Source of the DNA: Bacteroides intestinalis DSM 17393
GTDB taxonomy: Bacteria > Bacteroidota > Bacteroidia > Bacteroidales > Bacteroidaceae
Direction of reading: 5' to 3'
Assembly (NCBI RefSeq): GCF_000172175.1
Contig: NZ_ABJL02000007.1
Location: 930,001-994,000, forward strand
DNA length: 64,000 bases
Shown here: piece after piece, positions 1 through 8,239 of the stretch
Layout: every line of letters starts with the position of its first letter
Numbering within the stretch: the stretch's first letter is position 1
The notes under the pieces: model-generated
The model's database searches: none
The model's input: only the letters and a program-made list of their open reading frames with translations
Told to the model about the DNA's origin: nothing
Made by a program: the position numbers and the translations under genes

Positions 1-248
1 AGCGGTTGAGTTGAATCGTAGCTGGGGGCTATCTGGTAAGTTGGCATACCACCGAATAAGGAGTTAGTCCAGCGCGTATACTCACCGGTTTCCTGACGAT
101 ACAAGCTTGCTTCTTGTCCGGCACCTGCACCGGCAGCCGTGTCATGTTGGAAAAGAATGCGGTCTTCTATATCCGCCGGAAAGAAGTAGGCGAACGAAAG
201 TACTGCAAACGTAAGAATGACCAGGAGGTCAGGGAGGAGCTTTTTCAT
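1..248 (-). CDS. YfhO-family membrane protein, N-terminal fragment (cut by window edge)
   Basis: Only the first 82 codons are inside the window; the gene runs off the left edge. The product starts MKKLLPDLLVI, followed by one hydrophobic segment (about residues 5-24) and then an extracytoplasmic stretch containing FFPADIEDR and the motif TRWTNSLFGGMPTYQ. That order and the WTNSLFGGMPTYQ motif are what I know from Bacteroides YfhO-like integral membrane proteins, which are large, multi-spanning and probably glycosyltransferase-like (Gram-positive YfhO modifies teichoic acid). The function in Bacteroides is not known to me. It lies downstream of ahcY on the same strand, separated by a long hairpin, so read-through from ahcY is possible. 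I see no clear promoter in the short gap. The family call rests on the N-terminus only. Confidence 0.7.
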   Translation of the reverse strand, partial: MKKLLPDLLVILTFAVLSFAYFFPADIEDRILFQHDTAAGAGAGQEASLYRQETGEYTRWTNSLFGGMPTYQIAPSYDSTQP

Positions 249-265
249 AAAAACGGGGTTTTTAT

Positions 266-344
266 GAAATTGACAATTGACAATTGACAATTAAGCTGCG
301 CTGTCATTCTGCATAGCCATTGTCAATTGTCAATTGTCAATTTC
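266..344. repeat. Perfect inverted repeat built of TTGACAA tandem units
   Basis: The arms at 266-291 and 319-344 are perfect 26-bp reverse complements with a 27-nt loop. Each arm is itself about three and a half copies of a 7-bp unit (ATTGACA / TGTCAAT). The hairpin lies between ahcY and the YfhO-like gene, both on the minus strand, and begins 6 nt after the ahcY stop. There is no U-tract after either arm, so it does not look like a standard intrinsic terminator. It could stabilise or process the mRNA, or be a small repeat element. Confidence 0.85.
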
Positions 345-350
345 GTTATT

Positions 351-1769
351 TTAATAGCGATAGTGTTCGGCTTTATACGGTCCGTCTACAGTTACACCGA
401 TATAGGCAGCTTGCTCGGGAGTCAGCTTCGTCAGCTTCACACCGATTTTCTCAAGGTGCAGACGTGCTACCTCTTCATCAAGATGCTTAGGCAAACGGTA
501 AACACCGGTTTCATACTTCTTGTTGAACAACTCAATCTGAGCTAATGTCTGGTTGGTGAATGAGTTACTCATAACGAATGACGGGTGACCGGTAGCACAA
601 CCCAGGTTCACCAGACGACCATCGGCTAATAGAATAATGCTGTGTCCGTCGGGGAAATAATAGCGGTCTACCTGTGGCTTGATATTCACACATTTGATGC
701 CGGGGTAATGCTTAAGAGCATCCACTTGGATTTCATTGTCGAAGTGGCCGATATTGCAGACAATTGCCTGGTCTTTCATCTTCTCCATGTGATCGATGCG
801 GATGATGTCGATATTGCCTGTTGTAGTAACAAAGATATTACCTTGTGTACAAGCCTCTTCCATAGTTACTACCTCGAAGCCCTCCATTGCAGCTTGCAGG
901 GCGCAGATCGGGTCTACTTCCGTAACCAGTACACGGGCACCGTATGAACGCATGGAATGTGAACATCCCTTACCTACATCGCCATAACCGCAAACCACTA
1001 CTACTTTACCGGCAATCATTACATCTGTGGCACGTTTGATACCATCGGCCAAAGATTCACGGCAACCATAAAGATTATCGAATTTAGACTTCGTCACTGA
1101 GTCGTTCACATTGAATGCCGGGAACAGCAATTTCCCTTCTTCCTGCATTTGATACAAACGGTGTACACCTGTCGTAGTTTCTTCTGAAACGCCACGCATT
1201 TCGGCAGCTACGCGATGCCAACGGGTAGGATCTGCAGCCAATACACACTTCAGGATAGCATTCAGTTCTATTTCATCTTCCGCATGGACTTCTTTATCCA
1301 GAATAGAGGCAGTGCTTTCCGCTTCGTACCCTACGTGTATCATCATGGTAGCGTCACCGCCATCGTCAACGATTACCGTAGGACCTTTGCCGCCGGGGAA
1401 GTTCAACGCCTGAAGCGTACACCACCAGTAATCAGCCAGTGTTTCACCTTTCCAGGCAAATACGGGAACACCACTTGCAGCGATAGCAGCAGCAGCATGG
1501 TCTTGAGTCGAATATATGTTACATGAGCACCAGCGTACTTCGGCGCCCAGTGCCACGAGGGTTTCAATCAGTACCGCTGTCTGGATGGTCATATGCAGGG
1601 AACCCATTATACGAGCGCCTTTCAACGGTTTTGTTTCTCCATACTTTTCGCGAAGAGCCATAAGGCCGGGCATTTCTTGTTCTGCCAGATCGATTTCCTT
1701 GCGACCGAAGTCGGCAAGCGTAATGTCTGCCACCTTGTAGGGCAGAGTAGAGAATAATTCTTTAGACAT
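351..1769 (-). CDS. ahcY: Adenosylhomocysteinase (S-adenosyl-L-homocysteine hydrolase)
   Basis: 472 residues, the usual size for bacterial SAH hydrolases that carry the roughly 40-residue insertion. It hydrolyses S-adenosylhomocysteine to adenosine and homocysteine in the cytosolic methyl cycle. Visible motifs are the N-terminal substrate-binding segment (LALREKYG, GSLHMTIQTAVL), the NAD-binding glycine motif GYGDVGKGCS and the C-terminal PDGHSIILLADGRLVNL and YKAEHYRY tail. An upstream in-frame ATG exists at 1814. I chose 1769 because MSKELF matches the family start and because a good promoter (-7 TATCTTTG at 1801-1808, minus strand) lies between the two, so 1814 would be untranscribed. Monocistronic, or read through into the YfhO-like gene past a long hairpin. 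Confidence 0.97.
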   Translation of the reverse strand: MSKELFSTLPYKVADITLADFGRKEIDLAEQEMPGLMALREKYGETKPLKGARIMGSLHMTIQTAVLIETLVALGAEVRWCSCNIYSTQDHAAAAIAASGVPVFAWKGETLADYWWCTLQALNFPGGKGPTVIVDDGGDATMMIHVGYEAESTASILDKEVHAEDEIELNAILKCVLAADPTRWHRVAAEMRGVSEETTTGVHRLYQMQEEGKLLFPAFNVNDSVTKSKFDNLYGCRESLADGIKRATDVMIAGKVVVVCGYGDVGKGCSHSMRSYGARVLVTEVDPICALQAAMEGFEVVTMEEACTQGNIFVTTTGNIDIIRIDHMEKMKDQAIVCNIGHFDNEIQVDALKHYPGIKCVNIKPQVDRYYFPDGHSIILLADGRLVNLGCATGHPSFVMSNSFTNQTLAQIELFNKKYETGVYRLPKHLDEEVARLHLEKIGVKLTKLTPEQAAYIGVTVDGPYKAEHYRY

Positions 1770-1800
1770 ATTAATCAATGATTTAAAATAAAAAGTGATG

Positions 1801-1831
1801 CAAAGATAGAACATTCTGATTAGTAGGGCAA
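1801..1831 (-). promoter_or_regulatory. Promoter of ahcY
   Basis: On the minus strand: TTG (1831-1829), 20-bp spacer, TATCTTTG (1808-1801). This matches the Bacteroides sigma-AB consensus. The predicted transcription start, near 1795, gives a leader of about 25 nt to the ATG at 1769. Confidence 0.75.
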
Positions 1832-1871
1832 AAGCTATTGGTTTTTTTTAAATAAAAGCTCGCAATATATG

Positions 1872-1901
1872 TTGATATAATTGAAAAGAATAGTATATTT
1901 G
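1872..1901 (+). promoter_or_regulatory. Promoter of the histidine kinase gene
   Basis: TTG at 1872-1874, 19-bp spacer, TATATTTG at 1894-1901, matching the Bacteroides consensus. It places the transcription start near 1907. This rules out the in-frame TTG at 1881 as translation start and supports ATG 1941. Confidence 0.7.
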
Positions 1902-1940
1902 TTGCCCGAATGTAACACTCAACAACATATCGGCCTTGAA

Positions 1941-3113
1941 ATGAAGGACTATAAAGATAAAACAAAAGAAGAACTACTGGAGATTATCCGGAAATTAGAG
2001 GAGCAATTGGAAAATCGTACTCTTCCGGATTCTTCATGCCAGGATGAAGACTTGGAGCGCTTCCGTAAGCAATACGGTAAAGAAATTCTGGACGCTATCC
2101 CGGATATGTTGACTGTTTTTGATTATAATCTGGATTATATAGAACTACTGTCCTCTCCTGATACCAATCATGTAGAGGGATTATCCGGTGAGGATAAGTC
2201 ACATCCTAATCTGAAAGATATAGTACCGGAATCAGAATACCGCAAAATCCGGGCGAATATGGAGAAAGTGATGCGTACCGGTTGTACCAGCATAGGAGAA
2301 CATTCATTGTGGTTTGAAGGAGAGATGCATCATTATGAAAATCTGGTATGTCCTTTGGGAGATAAATATTTATTATGTATGTGTCGGGATGTGACGAGCC
2401 GGGTGAATGCGCTACGTGAACTGGCTGCTGCCCGTGTAAAGGCAGAAGAGTCCGATCGATTAAAATCTGCGTTCCTTTCAAATATGAGTCATGAAATCCG
2501 TACTCCATTGAATGCGATTGTTGGATTCTCAAGGTTGGTTATCGATCCGGGGCACGAAGGAGACAAGGAGGATTATTGCAATATTATCGAGAAAAATTCG
2601 GAATTGTTGTTGTGTTTGTTTAATGATATTCTGGACTTGTCTGAAATGGAATCAGGGACTTTGGAATTTGTTCGTGAGAAGGTGAACCTTTATCATGCTT
2701 GCCTTGAAGAATATGACAGTCATCGGTTGAAAGTAAATAAAGGCGTGATTTTGATACTGGACGATGTGGATGAGGAGTTGTGTGTGATGGGAGATCGAAT
2801 GCGCATTATGCAGGTATTGATGAATCTGTTGAGTAATGCTGCTAAATTTACTCCTACCGGAGAAATACATTTTGGTTATCAGTTACGCGGCAATATTGTA
2901 CAGTTCTACGTAAAAGATACGGGTATTGGTATTCCTGCCAACCGGGTGGCGAAGATTTTCGAACGCTTCGGCAAGATTAATAACTTTGCACAAGGCACCG
3001 GGCTGGGGCTGACTGTTTCCCGTATGTTGGTGGAACGGATGGGTGGACGCATTTGGGTACGTTCCGGCGAAGGAATAGGAACGACATTCTTCTTTACGCT
3101 ACCGCTGGGATAA
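1941..3113 (+). CDS. Cytosolic sensor histidine kinase with PAS-like input domain
   Basis: 390 residues. Residues 1-45 are a charged, probably coiled-coil region; 46-155 look like a PAS-like sensor (AIPDMLTVFDYNLDYIELL, then CMCRDVTSRVNA), though this is inferred from arrangement. HisKA follows with the H-box MSHEIRTPLNAIVGFS (His184). The HATPase_c domain has the N-box LMNLLSNAAKFTP (about 293), G1 KDTGIGIP (325) and G2 GTGLGLTVSRM (352). No transmembrane segment or receiver domain is visible, so the kinase is soluble and must hand phosphate to an unlinked response regulator. An in-frame TTG 60 nt upstream was rejected because it precedes the predicted transcription start. It stands alone between convergent genes and ends at a bidirectional terminator. 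Confidence 0.9.
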   Translation: MKDYKDKTKEELLEIIRKLEEQLENRTLPDSSCQDEDLERFRKQYGKEILDAIPDMLTVFDYNLDYIELLSSPDTNHVEGLSGEDKSHPNLKDIVPESEYRKIRANMEKVMRTGCTSIGEHSLWFEGEMHHYENLVCPLGDKYLLCMCRDVTSRVNALRELAAARVKAEESDRLKSAFLSNMSHEIRTPLNAIVGFSRLVIDPGHEGDKEDYCNIIEKNSELLLCLFNDILDLSEMESGTLEFVREKVNLYHACLEEYDSHRLKVNKGVILILDDVDEELCVMGDRMRIMQVLMNLLSNAAKFTPTGEIHFGYQLRGNIVQFYVKDTGIGIPANRVAKIFERFGKINNFAQGTGLGLTVSRMLVERMGGRIWVRSGEGIGTTFFFTLPLG

Positions 3114-3139
3114 TTGAGGATTACGAAATTAAGCATAAA

Positions 3140-3172
3140 AAACAGGCTGCACTATTAAGTTGCAGCCTGTTT
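3140..3172. terminator. Bidirectional terminator (histidine kinase / acyl-CoA ligase)
   Basis: Perfect 12-bp stem AAACAGGCTGCA / TGCAGCCTGTTT with a 9-nt loop. T-rich sequence lies after the right arm and A-rich sequence before the left arm, so it can serve the plus-strand kinase and the minus-strand ligase ending at 3189. Confidence 0.85.
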
Positions 3173-3188
3173 CTTTATGTTGAATTTT

Positions 3189-4835
3189 TTAGATTATCTC
3201 GATTCCTTGTTCCTTGCAAAGTTGTAATCCTACATCTTTCAATTTGAACTTCTGTATCTTACCACTTCCCGTCATCGGGAATTCGTCAATGAAGAATACA
3301 TATTTCGGTATCTTGTAACGCGAGATCTTGCCTGTGCAGAAGTCGCGTACATCCGATTCGTGTATATCTGCCCCTTCCTTCAGTATGATGAAAGCACCTA
3401 CTTCTTCACCATATTTTTTTGATGGAATTCCGGCAACTTGTACGTCCTTCACGCCTTCCAGTTTATAAAGGAATTCTTCTATTTCACGTGGGTAGATATT
3501 CTCGCCACCACGGATAATCATATCTTTGATGCGTCCCGTGATACGATAGTTACCATCTTCATCTTTTACTCCGAGGTCACCGGAATGGAGGAAGCCGTTC
3601 TTATCAATGACTTCGGCCGTGGCTTGCGGATTCTTGTAGTACCCTTTCATATTGTTATAGCCCCGGTTACACATTTCACCTTGTACACCTACCGGGCATT
3701 CTTCTCCGGTTTCAGGATCGATAACCATGACTTCGGTATGTTCAAAATCATGTCCTACAGTATTGCAACGCACATCGAATGGGTCGTCAATGCGTGAGGC
3801 TGTCATACCCGGCGATGTTTCTGTCAAACCATATACACTCGTAACTTTCATATACATCTTTTCTTCCACCTGTTTCATCAGTTCCACAGGGCAGAGCGAA
3901 CCTGCCATGATGCCTGTGCGCAGGCTGGACATATCGAACATATCGAACATGGGATGATGCAACTCGGCAATAAACATGGTGGGCACACCGTATAGAGCTG
4001 TGCAGCGTTCTTTATGTATAGAGGCAAGAACTACTAGCGGGTTGAAGCGCTCTACCATGACTTCCGTGCAACCGTGAGTCAGACAGTTCATTGTGGCAAG
4101 CACTACACCGAAACAGTGGAACAGAGGTACACAGACACATAGTTTGTCATTGGCTGTGAACTTCATATGCTCTCCCGTCAGATAACCATTATTGGTAATG
4201 TTATAGTGGGTGAGCATAACTCCTTTCGGAAAACCGGTGGTACCTGATGTGTATTGCATATTTACCACATCATGGCAGGTTACCTGACTTTTCAGATTAT
4301 TCAGACATTCGTCTTCCACATTGTTACCCAGTAGGAGAATTTCAGCCGTATTGTACATACCACGATGTTTCTCCTGGCCTACGTAAACAACGTTGCGCAT
4401 GTGTGGGAAACGTTTGCTTTTCAGGTGTCCGCGTTCGCAGTTTTTCAATTCCGGCAGCATGGTATATGTCATTTGCACGAAGTCGCTGTCCTTTTCACCG
4501 TTCACGATGCAGAGGGTATGCATATCTGAATTTTCGCACAAGTATTCCAGTTCGGCTTGTTTGTAATTGGTGTTTACGGTTACATAGACGGCACCGATTT
4601 TGGCACAGGCATACAGTAGCGTAAGCCAGTCGGGGACGTTGGCAGCCCATATACCTACATGGGTTCCGCGTTCTACACCAATAGAGATTAGTCCTTTCGC
4701 CATGTCGTCTACCCGTCGGTTGAACTGGCTCCAGGTGAAGCGCAGGTTGCGGTCGGAATAAACAATGTATTCTTTATCGGGCGTAGTCTCTGCCCAGTGC
4801 TCCAGCCATTGGCCGAGTGTTCTTTCGTAAAGCAT
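3189..4835 (-). CDS. AMP-forming acyl-CoA synthetase (AMP-binding family)
   Basis: 548 residues, full length for the ANL superfamily. It activates a carboxylic acid with ATP to an acyl-adenylate and then forms the CoA thioester in the cytosol. The P-loop-like motif YTSGTTGFPKGVM is near residue 195, the A5 segment YGLTETSPG near 340, and the hinge/A8 region GRIKDMIIRGGENIYPREIE near 435. The catalytic lysine sits in the C-terminal MTGSGKIQKFKLK. The N-terminus (TLGQWLEHWAETTPDKEYIVY) resembles medium- and long-chain fatty acyl-CoA ligases, but chain length cannot be told from motifs. It lies downstream of an XRE-cupin regulator on the same strand with a 104-bp gap holding a long hairpin. This pairing suggests the regulator responds to the acid or its CoA ester. 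Confidence 0.92.
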   Translation of the reverse strand: MLYERTLGQWLEHWAETTPDKEYIVYSDRNLRFTWSQFNRRVDDMAKGLISIGVERGTHVGIWAANVPDWLTLLYACAKIGAVYVTVNTNYKQAELEYLCENSDMHTLCIVNGEKDSDFVQMTYTMLPELKNCERGHLKSKRFPHMRNVVYVGQEKHRGMYNTAEILLLGNNVEDECLNNLKSQVTCHDVVNMQYTSGTTGFPKGVMLTHYNITNNGYLTGEHMKFTANDKLCVCVPLFHCFGVVLATMNCLTHGCTEVMVERFNPLVVLASIHKERCTALYGVPTMFIAELHHPMFDMFDMSSLRTGIMAGSLCPVELMKQVEEKMYMKVTSVYGLTETSPGMTASRIDDPFDVRCNTVGHDFEHTEVMVIDPETGEECPVGVQGEMCNRGYNNMKGYYKNPQATAEVIDKNGFLHSGDLGVKDEDGNYRITGRIKDMIIRGGENIYPREIEEFLYKLEGVKDVQVAGIPSKKYGEEVGAFIILKEGADIHESDVRDFCTGKISRYKIPKYVFFIDEFPMTGSGKIQKFKLKDVGLQLCKEQGIEII

Positions 4836-4863
4836 AAATGAAGTGATAATATTATAAAAGTGA

Positions 4864-4933
4864 TAGGATGGTAAGATGGTATGGTGATAAGATTAGAATA
4901 GTAATCCTATCATTCTACCATCTTACCATCCTA
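4864..4933. repeat. Long imperfect inverted repeat of (TACCATC)-like units between two cistrons
   Basis: Arms 4864-4895 and 4902-4933 are about 32 nt each with a 6-nt loop and roughly four mismatches. The outer 17 bp (4865-4881 and 4916-4932) are perfect. The right arm is a run of short direct repeats (TACCATC followed by TT or CT). The hairpin begins 6 nt after the stop of the XRE-cupin gene and ends 28 nt before the acyl-CoA ligase start. No U-tract follows. Confidence 0.8.
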
Positions 4934-4939
4934 CCATCC

Positions 4940-5515
4940 TTAAATGGGTGTATAGATTACTGCAAGAATTTTTGCTGCTTTGCCTTCGTAAGCATGCACG
5001 TGGTGCGGAACGATGGAGTCATAATAGATGCTGTCTCCTTCTTCAAGCAAGTATGTATTTTTGCCATAACTGATTTCCATAATACCTTCCATAACCATAA
5101 TAAACTCTTCACCTTCGTGTGAGGAGAGTACGAAATCGCTGTCTTCCGTAGCGGCTACGTCGATGATGAAAGGTTCCATGTGGCGGTCTGCTTTCGACTT
5201 GGACAGGGAATGATATTCCATGTGCTTGCGGCTCTGGATAGCATTGTTAGAGAAACTAATGGTGTCCTTGGATTCCGTTTTGCGGCAGATAGCAGGACCC
5301 GTTTCGTCCTGGTCGTCAAGGAAAGTTCCCAAGCGTACACCTAGTACGCGGGCTATCTTGATGAGTGGAGCCAGTGATGGCAAGTCAATGTTATTTTCAA
5401 TGCGTTCAATCTGTTCTACGGCTAAACCGGAACGTTCGGCCAACTGCTCAATGCTGATTGACTGGCTTTCACGGAGCGACTTGATTTTTTCTCCGACAAT
5501 CTTGCTTGTATCCAT
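4940..5515 (-). CDS. XRE-family transcriptional regulator with C-terminal cupin domain
   Basis: 191 residues. A helix-turn-helix of the Cro/XRE type occupies about residues 6-62 (GEKIKSLRESQSISIEQLAERSG, IENNIDLPSL). A linker follows, then a cupin_2 beta-barrel from about 120 to 190 (SHEGEEFIMVMEG, EEGDSIYYDS, PHHVHAYEG). Proteins of this architecture usually bind a small-molecule ligand in the cupin and control adjacent metabolic genes. Here the adjacent same-strand gene is the acyl-CoA ligase, so regulation of that operon is likely. A well-formed promoter lies upstream at 5566-5596. Confidence 0.92.
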   Translation of the reverse strand: MDTSKIVGEKIKSLRESQSISIEQLAERSGLAVEQIERIENNIDLPSLAPLIKIARVLGVRLGTFLDDQDETGPAICRKTESKDTISFSNNAIQSRKHMEYHSLSKSKADRHMEPFIIDVAATEDSDFVLSSHEGEEFIMVMEGIMEISYGKNTYLLEEGDSIYYDSIVPHHVHAYEGKAAKILAVIYTPI

Positions 5516-5565
5516 AATTGATAATGTTTTTCGCCTATTAGGTTATAAATTGTATTGTTAAGGCA

Positions 5566-5596
5566 CAAAAATAAAACAAACTTTTACTTGGTGCAA
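5566..5596 (-). promoter_or_regulatory. Promoter of the XRE-cupin / acyl-CoA ligase operon
   Basis: On the minus strand: TTG (5596-5594), 20-bp spacer, TATTTTTG (5573-5566), fitting the Bacteroides consensus. The ATG of the regulator is at 5515, giving a leader of about 45 nt. Confidence 0.7.
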
Positions 5597-5926
5597 CAAT
5601 CCGTGCGGAAAAGTTTTCATCTGTGAGAAGAAAGAGAAGGGATTTGTCATTATTGGCTTTTGTTCTTTTTCTCTTTTGATTTTTACCTTCTTCGCGTTTT
5701 CTTCGCTTCTATAGTGGAAAGAAAATAGCGAAGTTGGTACGAGGAAGGTACGAAGAGGGTATGACGCAAGTATAGTTTAAGTGTGATGTAGTTTCGATTG
5801 GTCTGTTTTTCAGATTGAAAAAATATATTTCCAGTTTAATACGATGTTAGGGCTGACTTATCCAGCCAGCCCTAAAAAGAAAACAGTCTCAAATCCTCGT
5901 AAAATTAATACCTATGCATAATTTCT
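5597..5926. other. Intergenic region between the XRE-cupin gene and the PUL; two hairpins
   Basis: No gene is seen. There is a large imperfect palindrome at about 5684-5761, where TACCTTCTTCG is mirrored by CGAGGAAGGTA and CGAAGAGGGTA and an inner CTTCGCT pairs with AGCGAAG. A second hairpin lies at 5847-5875 (TTAGGGCTG / CAGCCCTAA), 52 nt past the stop of the last PUL gene. It is positioned like a PUL terminator but lacks a U-tract on the minus strand. Confidence 0.5.
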
Positions 5927-7222
5927 TTATTGATTAACCTGAAGATGAGTATAGATCCAAGCTTTTGCTTTAGGCCATAATTCCGGATAACTAAAATGTC
6001 CGGCCTCCTCCATTATTTCTAATACTTTTGGGGCTGTAATCGTGTTATATGCTGAATACATAGAAGTGGGCGGGCATGTCATATCGTTATATCCCAGATA
6101 ATAGAATCCTGGAACTTTTATTTTACGGGCAAAGTTTACGACATCATAGTAAGGTGTATTTTTGGTTTTTTGTTTCAAGATCTCCGGACTCTCTGTTGAA
6201 TTCCGGAAGAGGTGAGGCCAACCCCCGGCCCGACCATGTACATAGCCGTTTAAATCACAGAGGGCCGGGTAGAAGGAAACCAAACCTTTTATGCGCGGAT
6301 CTAAAGCAGCAGTAACAATAGCTAATGCACCGCCTTGACTGCCTCCATACACGATCAGATTTTCTCCATCGAATTCATCCATTGAAAAAATATAGTCTGC
6401 TGCACGGACACATCCTATATAAACCCGTTTAAAATAAATTTCATCCCTATTGTCCCAATTCATATATTGATATTGGTTCAATCCTCCATATAGTAAATTA
6501 TTATAGATGACCGGATCCATCGTGACAGGGACTCCATGAATTCCTATTTCAAGTGTAATCAGGCCGTCTTCTGCTTCTACAATCATCCCATTGTAAGGAC
6601 GTATCCCTGCGCCCGGTACGCGTAGTACTGCTGGATATTTACCTGGTGCCTTAGGAATGCACAGTATGCCATAAAGCCGGCTTCCTATACGGTAATTCTG
6701 TATATTAACTTCATACACATTAACCTTTCCTGTACATCTTTCCGGGAGTAAACGTAGCCGTGAATCGATGGGTATTTTGGAGTTTTCTGATTTCGCTTTC
6801 TCCCAAAAAGCTTCAAAGTCAGTAGGCAAAGTAGTGGTGGGCTTTATGTCCTCGGGTGCAAATGCGGCTGTTGCATATCCGCTGTATGTCTTATCTTCGT
6901 GTTTAGTCCATACCCGGCAACGCATAAATCCAGGGATATTCATGGTGCTTCCATTAATTGTTAGTTCTCCGTTTTTTAATTTCACACTTTCTTTTTTCAG
7001 TGGAGGCATCATGTCATACGAAAGTTCGTAATAGGCATCTGCATTTTGCAACGGAATATTGTTCTTTGTTATCCTGATATTGAACTTTACGGTTTCTCCC
7101 GGTTTATACAGCCAGTCTGTATGGTCGGGAGAAACAAATACTTTTATCATCTGCTCTTTTGGCTGAGACCATAAGGTGATTACGATAAAAAGTAAACTGA
7201 TGGTGGATAGTAATTTTTTCAT
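5927..7222 (-). CDS. Secreted CE7-like acetyl (xylan) esterase
   Basis: 431 residues with a signal peptide (residues 1-19, cleavage near LWSQ). An N-terminal beta-sandwich of about 100 residues precedes an alpha/beta-hydrolase domain of the acetyl xylan esterase (AXE1, CE7) type. The catalytic triad is visible: Ser295 in GGSQGG, Asp380 in GYNDMTCPPTS and His409 in EEAGHFSYP; the family RVPGAGIRPY oxyanion-region segment is at about 201-210. CE7 enzymes remove O-acetyl groups from xylo-oligosaccharides and other small acetylated sugars. It is the last gene of the PUL on the minus strand, 23 bp after the GDPD gene, so it probably deacetylates the sugars released by the locus. Substrate is inferred from family only. 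Confidence 0.85.
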   Translation of the reverse strand: MKKLLSTISLLFIVITLWSQPKEQMIKVFVSPDHTDWLYKPGETVKFNIRITKNNIPLQNADAYYELSYDMMPPLKKESVKLKNGELTINGSTMNIPGFMRCRVWTKHEDKTYSGYATAAFAPEDIKPTTTLPTDFEAFWEKAKSENSKIPIDSRLRLLPERCTGKVNVYEVNIQNYRIGSRLYGILCIPKAPGKYPAVLRVPGAGIRPYNGMIVEAEDGLITLEIGIHGVPVTMDPVIYNNLLYGGLNQYQYMNWDNRDEIYFKRVYIGCVRAADYIFSMDEFDGENLIVYGGSQGGALAIVTAALDPRIKGLVSFYPALCDLNGYVHGRAGGWPHLFRNSTESPEILKQKTKNTPYYDVVNFARKIKVPGFYYLGYNDMTCPPTSMYSAYNTITAPKVLEIMEEAGHFSYPELWPKAKAWIYTHLQVNQ

Positions 7223-7245
7223 TTTTTTGATGGGATTATTATGTA

Positions 7246-8154
7246 CTACATATTTTTGTTTTTCAGATATTTAATTAAAAATTCCGGTACATCCGTCTGG
7301 ATGATACGTGCATTTAATGTATCGATCAGGTATCCGTATTCTTTGTCGGGATCTCTCAAACCCATATCGTCATCATGTCCACCGGACATTGTATCCCACA
7401 ATGTGTTGTACCAGATAAGACAGTTCCCTTTTAACCGTTTGCCCATTTCTTTGGGTAATGTATTTGTATCGGATACATAGGAGAACTCAAAAGCAAGCGG
7501 AGGATATTTTTTCATGTAATCTTCAATCATTTGCTGTGCATTGGCTTTATCCAGATTAATCACAGGCATAAAAATAACTTTGTCCAGGTATTTACCAAAT
7601 TCTTTTTTTACCTGTTCCACAGGCTGACTACCTTTCATGATGATCTGTTTGGTCGTTCCTGTTTTTTTCAATAACTCATATACTTCATCAAACAAGGGGT
7701 AGGCTTTGTCCAGGTTTATCATAATCTTATCTTTTGCCAGGAGTAATGCCTCTTCCAATGTTGGTACGGTATGCCTTGTATGTATGCCTAAACCATTTCT
7801 TAGTTTCAGCTTTTTGACATCATCCAAAGTCTGATCGCTTATTTTACCATGTCCCGTAGTTGTTCTGTCCAATGTGTTATCGTGCATAAGTATGAGATGC
7901 CCGTCTTTGGTTTTTTGGATGTCGATTTCTACCACATCACATCCCATTTTGATGACGTTCTCAATGGCAGCCAATGAATTCTCCGGTGCATACCGCCAAT
8001 CTCCCCGATGGGCGACTACCAATACAGAATTATTATTGGGATTCAGTAATTCGTCCCGTATTTCGTCTACTTTGCTTTTGTTCTGAGCTGTAATCTCATA
8101 TTGAAAGGACAAACAAAACAGACAGATAATAGCGATAATGTGTTTTCTTTTCAT
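7246..8154 (-). CDS. Secreted glycerophosphodiester phosphodiesterase-family protein
   Basis: 302 residues with a signal peptide (residues 1-23, ending in ITAQ). The GDPD barrel shows the catalytic and metal-binding residues: His49-Arg50 in VAHRGDWRYAPEN, Glu58, Glu77 and Asp79 in VEIDIQ, and His91 in LMHDNTLDRTT. Classical members hydrolyse glycerophosphodiesters to glycerol 3-phosphate and an alcohol in a metal-dependent way. It is exported here (periplasm or outer membrane) and is embedded between GH95 and CE7 in the PUL, so its target may be a phosphodiester on the glycan rather than lipid-derived glycerophosphodiesters. The 85-bp gap after GH95 is larger than elsewhere in the operon; I see no strong promoter in it. 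Confidence 0.88.
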   Translation of the reverse strand: MKRKHIIAIICLFCLSFQYEITAQNKSKVDEIRDELLNPNNNSVLVVAHRGDWRYAPENSLAAIENVIKMGCDVVEIDIQKTKDGHLILMHDNTLDRTTTGHGKISDQTLDDVKKLKLRNGLGIHTRHTVPTLEEALLLAKDKIMINLDKAYPLFDEVYELLKKTGTTKQIIMKGSQPVEQVKKEFGKYLDKVIFMPVINLDKANAQQMIEDYMKKYPPLAFEFSYVSDTNTLPKEMGKRLKGNCLIWYNTLWDTMSGGHDDDMGLRDPDKEYGYLIDTLNARIIQTDVPEFLIKYLKNKNM

Positions 8155-8239
8155 AGATTCTTTGTTTTATAATGAAACGATTTTAAATTAAAATAATTGT
8201 TCTACAGATTATAATATATTAATTGTAGATGTAGCTACT

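Noticed and set aside
1770..1814. N-terminal extension of ahcY to ATG 1814
   Set aside because: The promoter -7 element at 1801-1808 lies inside the extension and the extra residues do not resemble the family start.
5847..5875. Intrinsic terminator of the PUL
   Set aside because: The hairpin is well placed but no U-tract follows on the minus strand, so I list it only as a hairpin in the intergenic entry.
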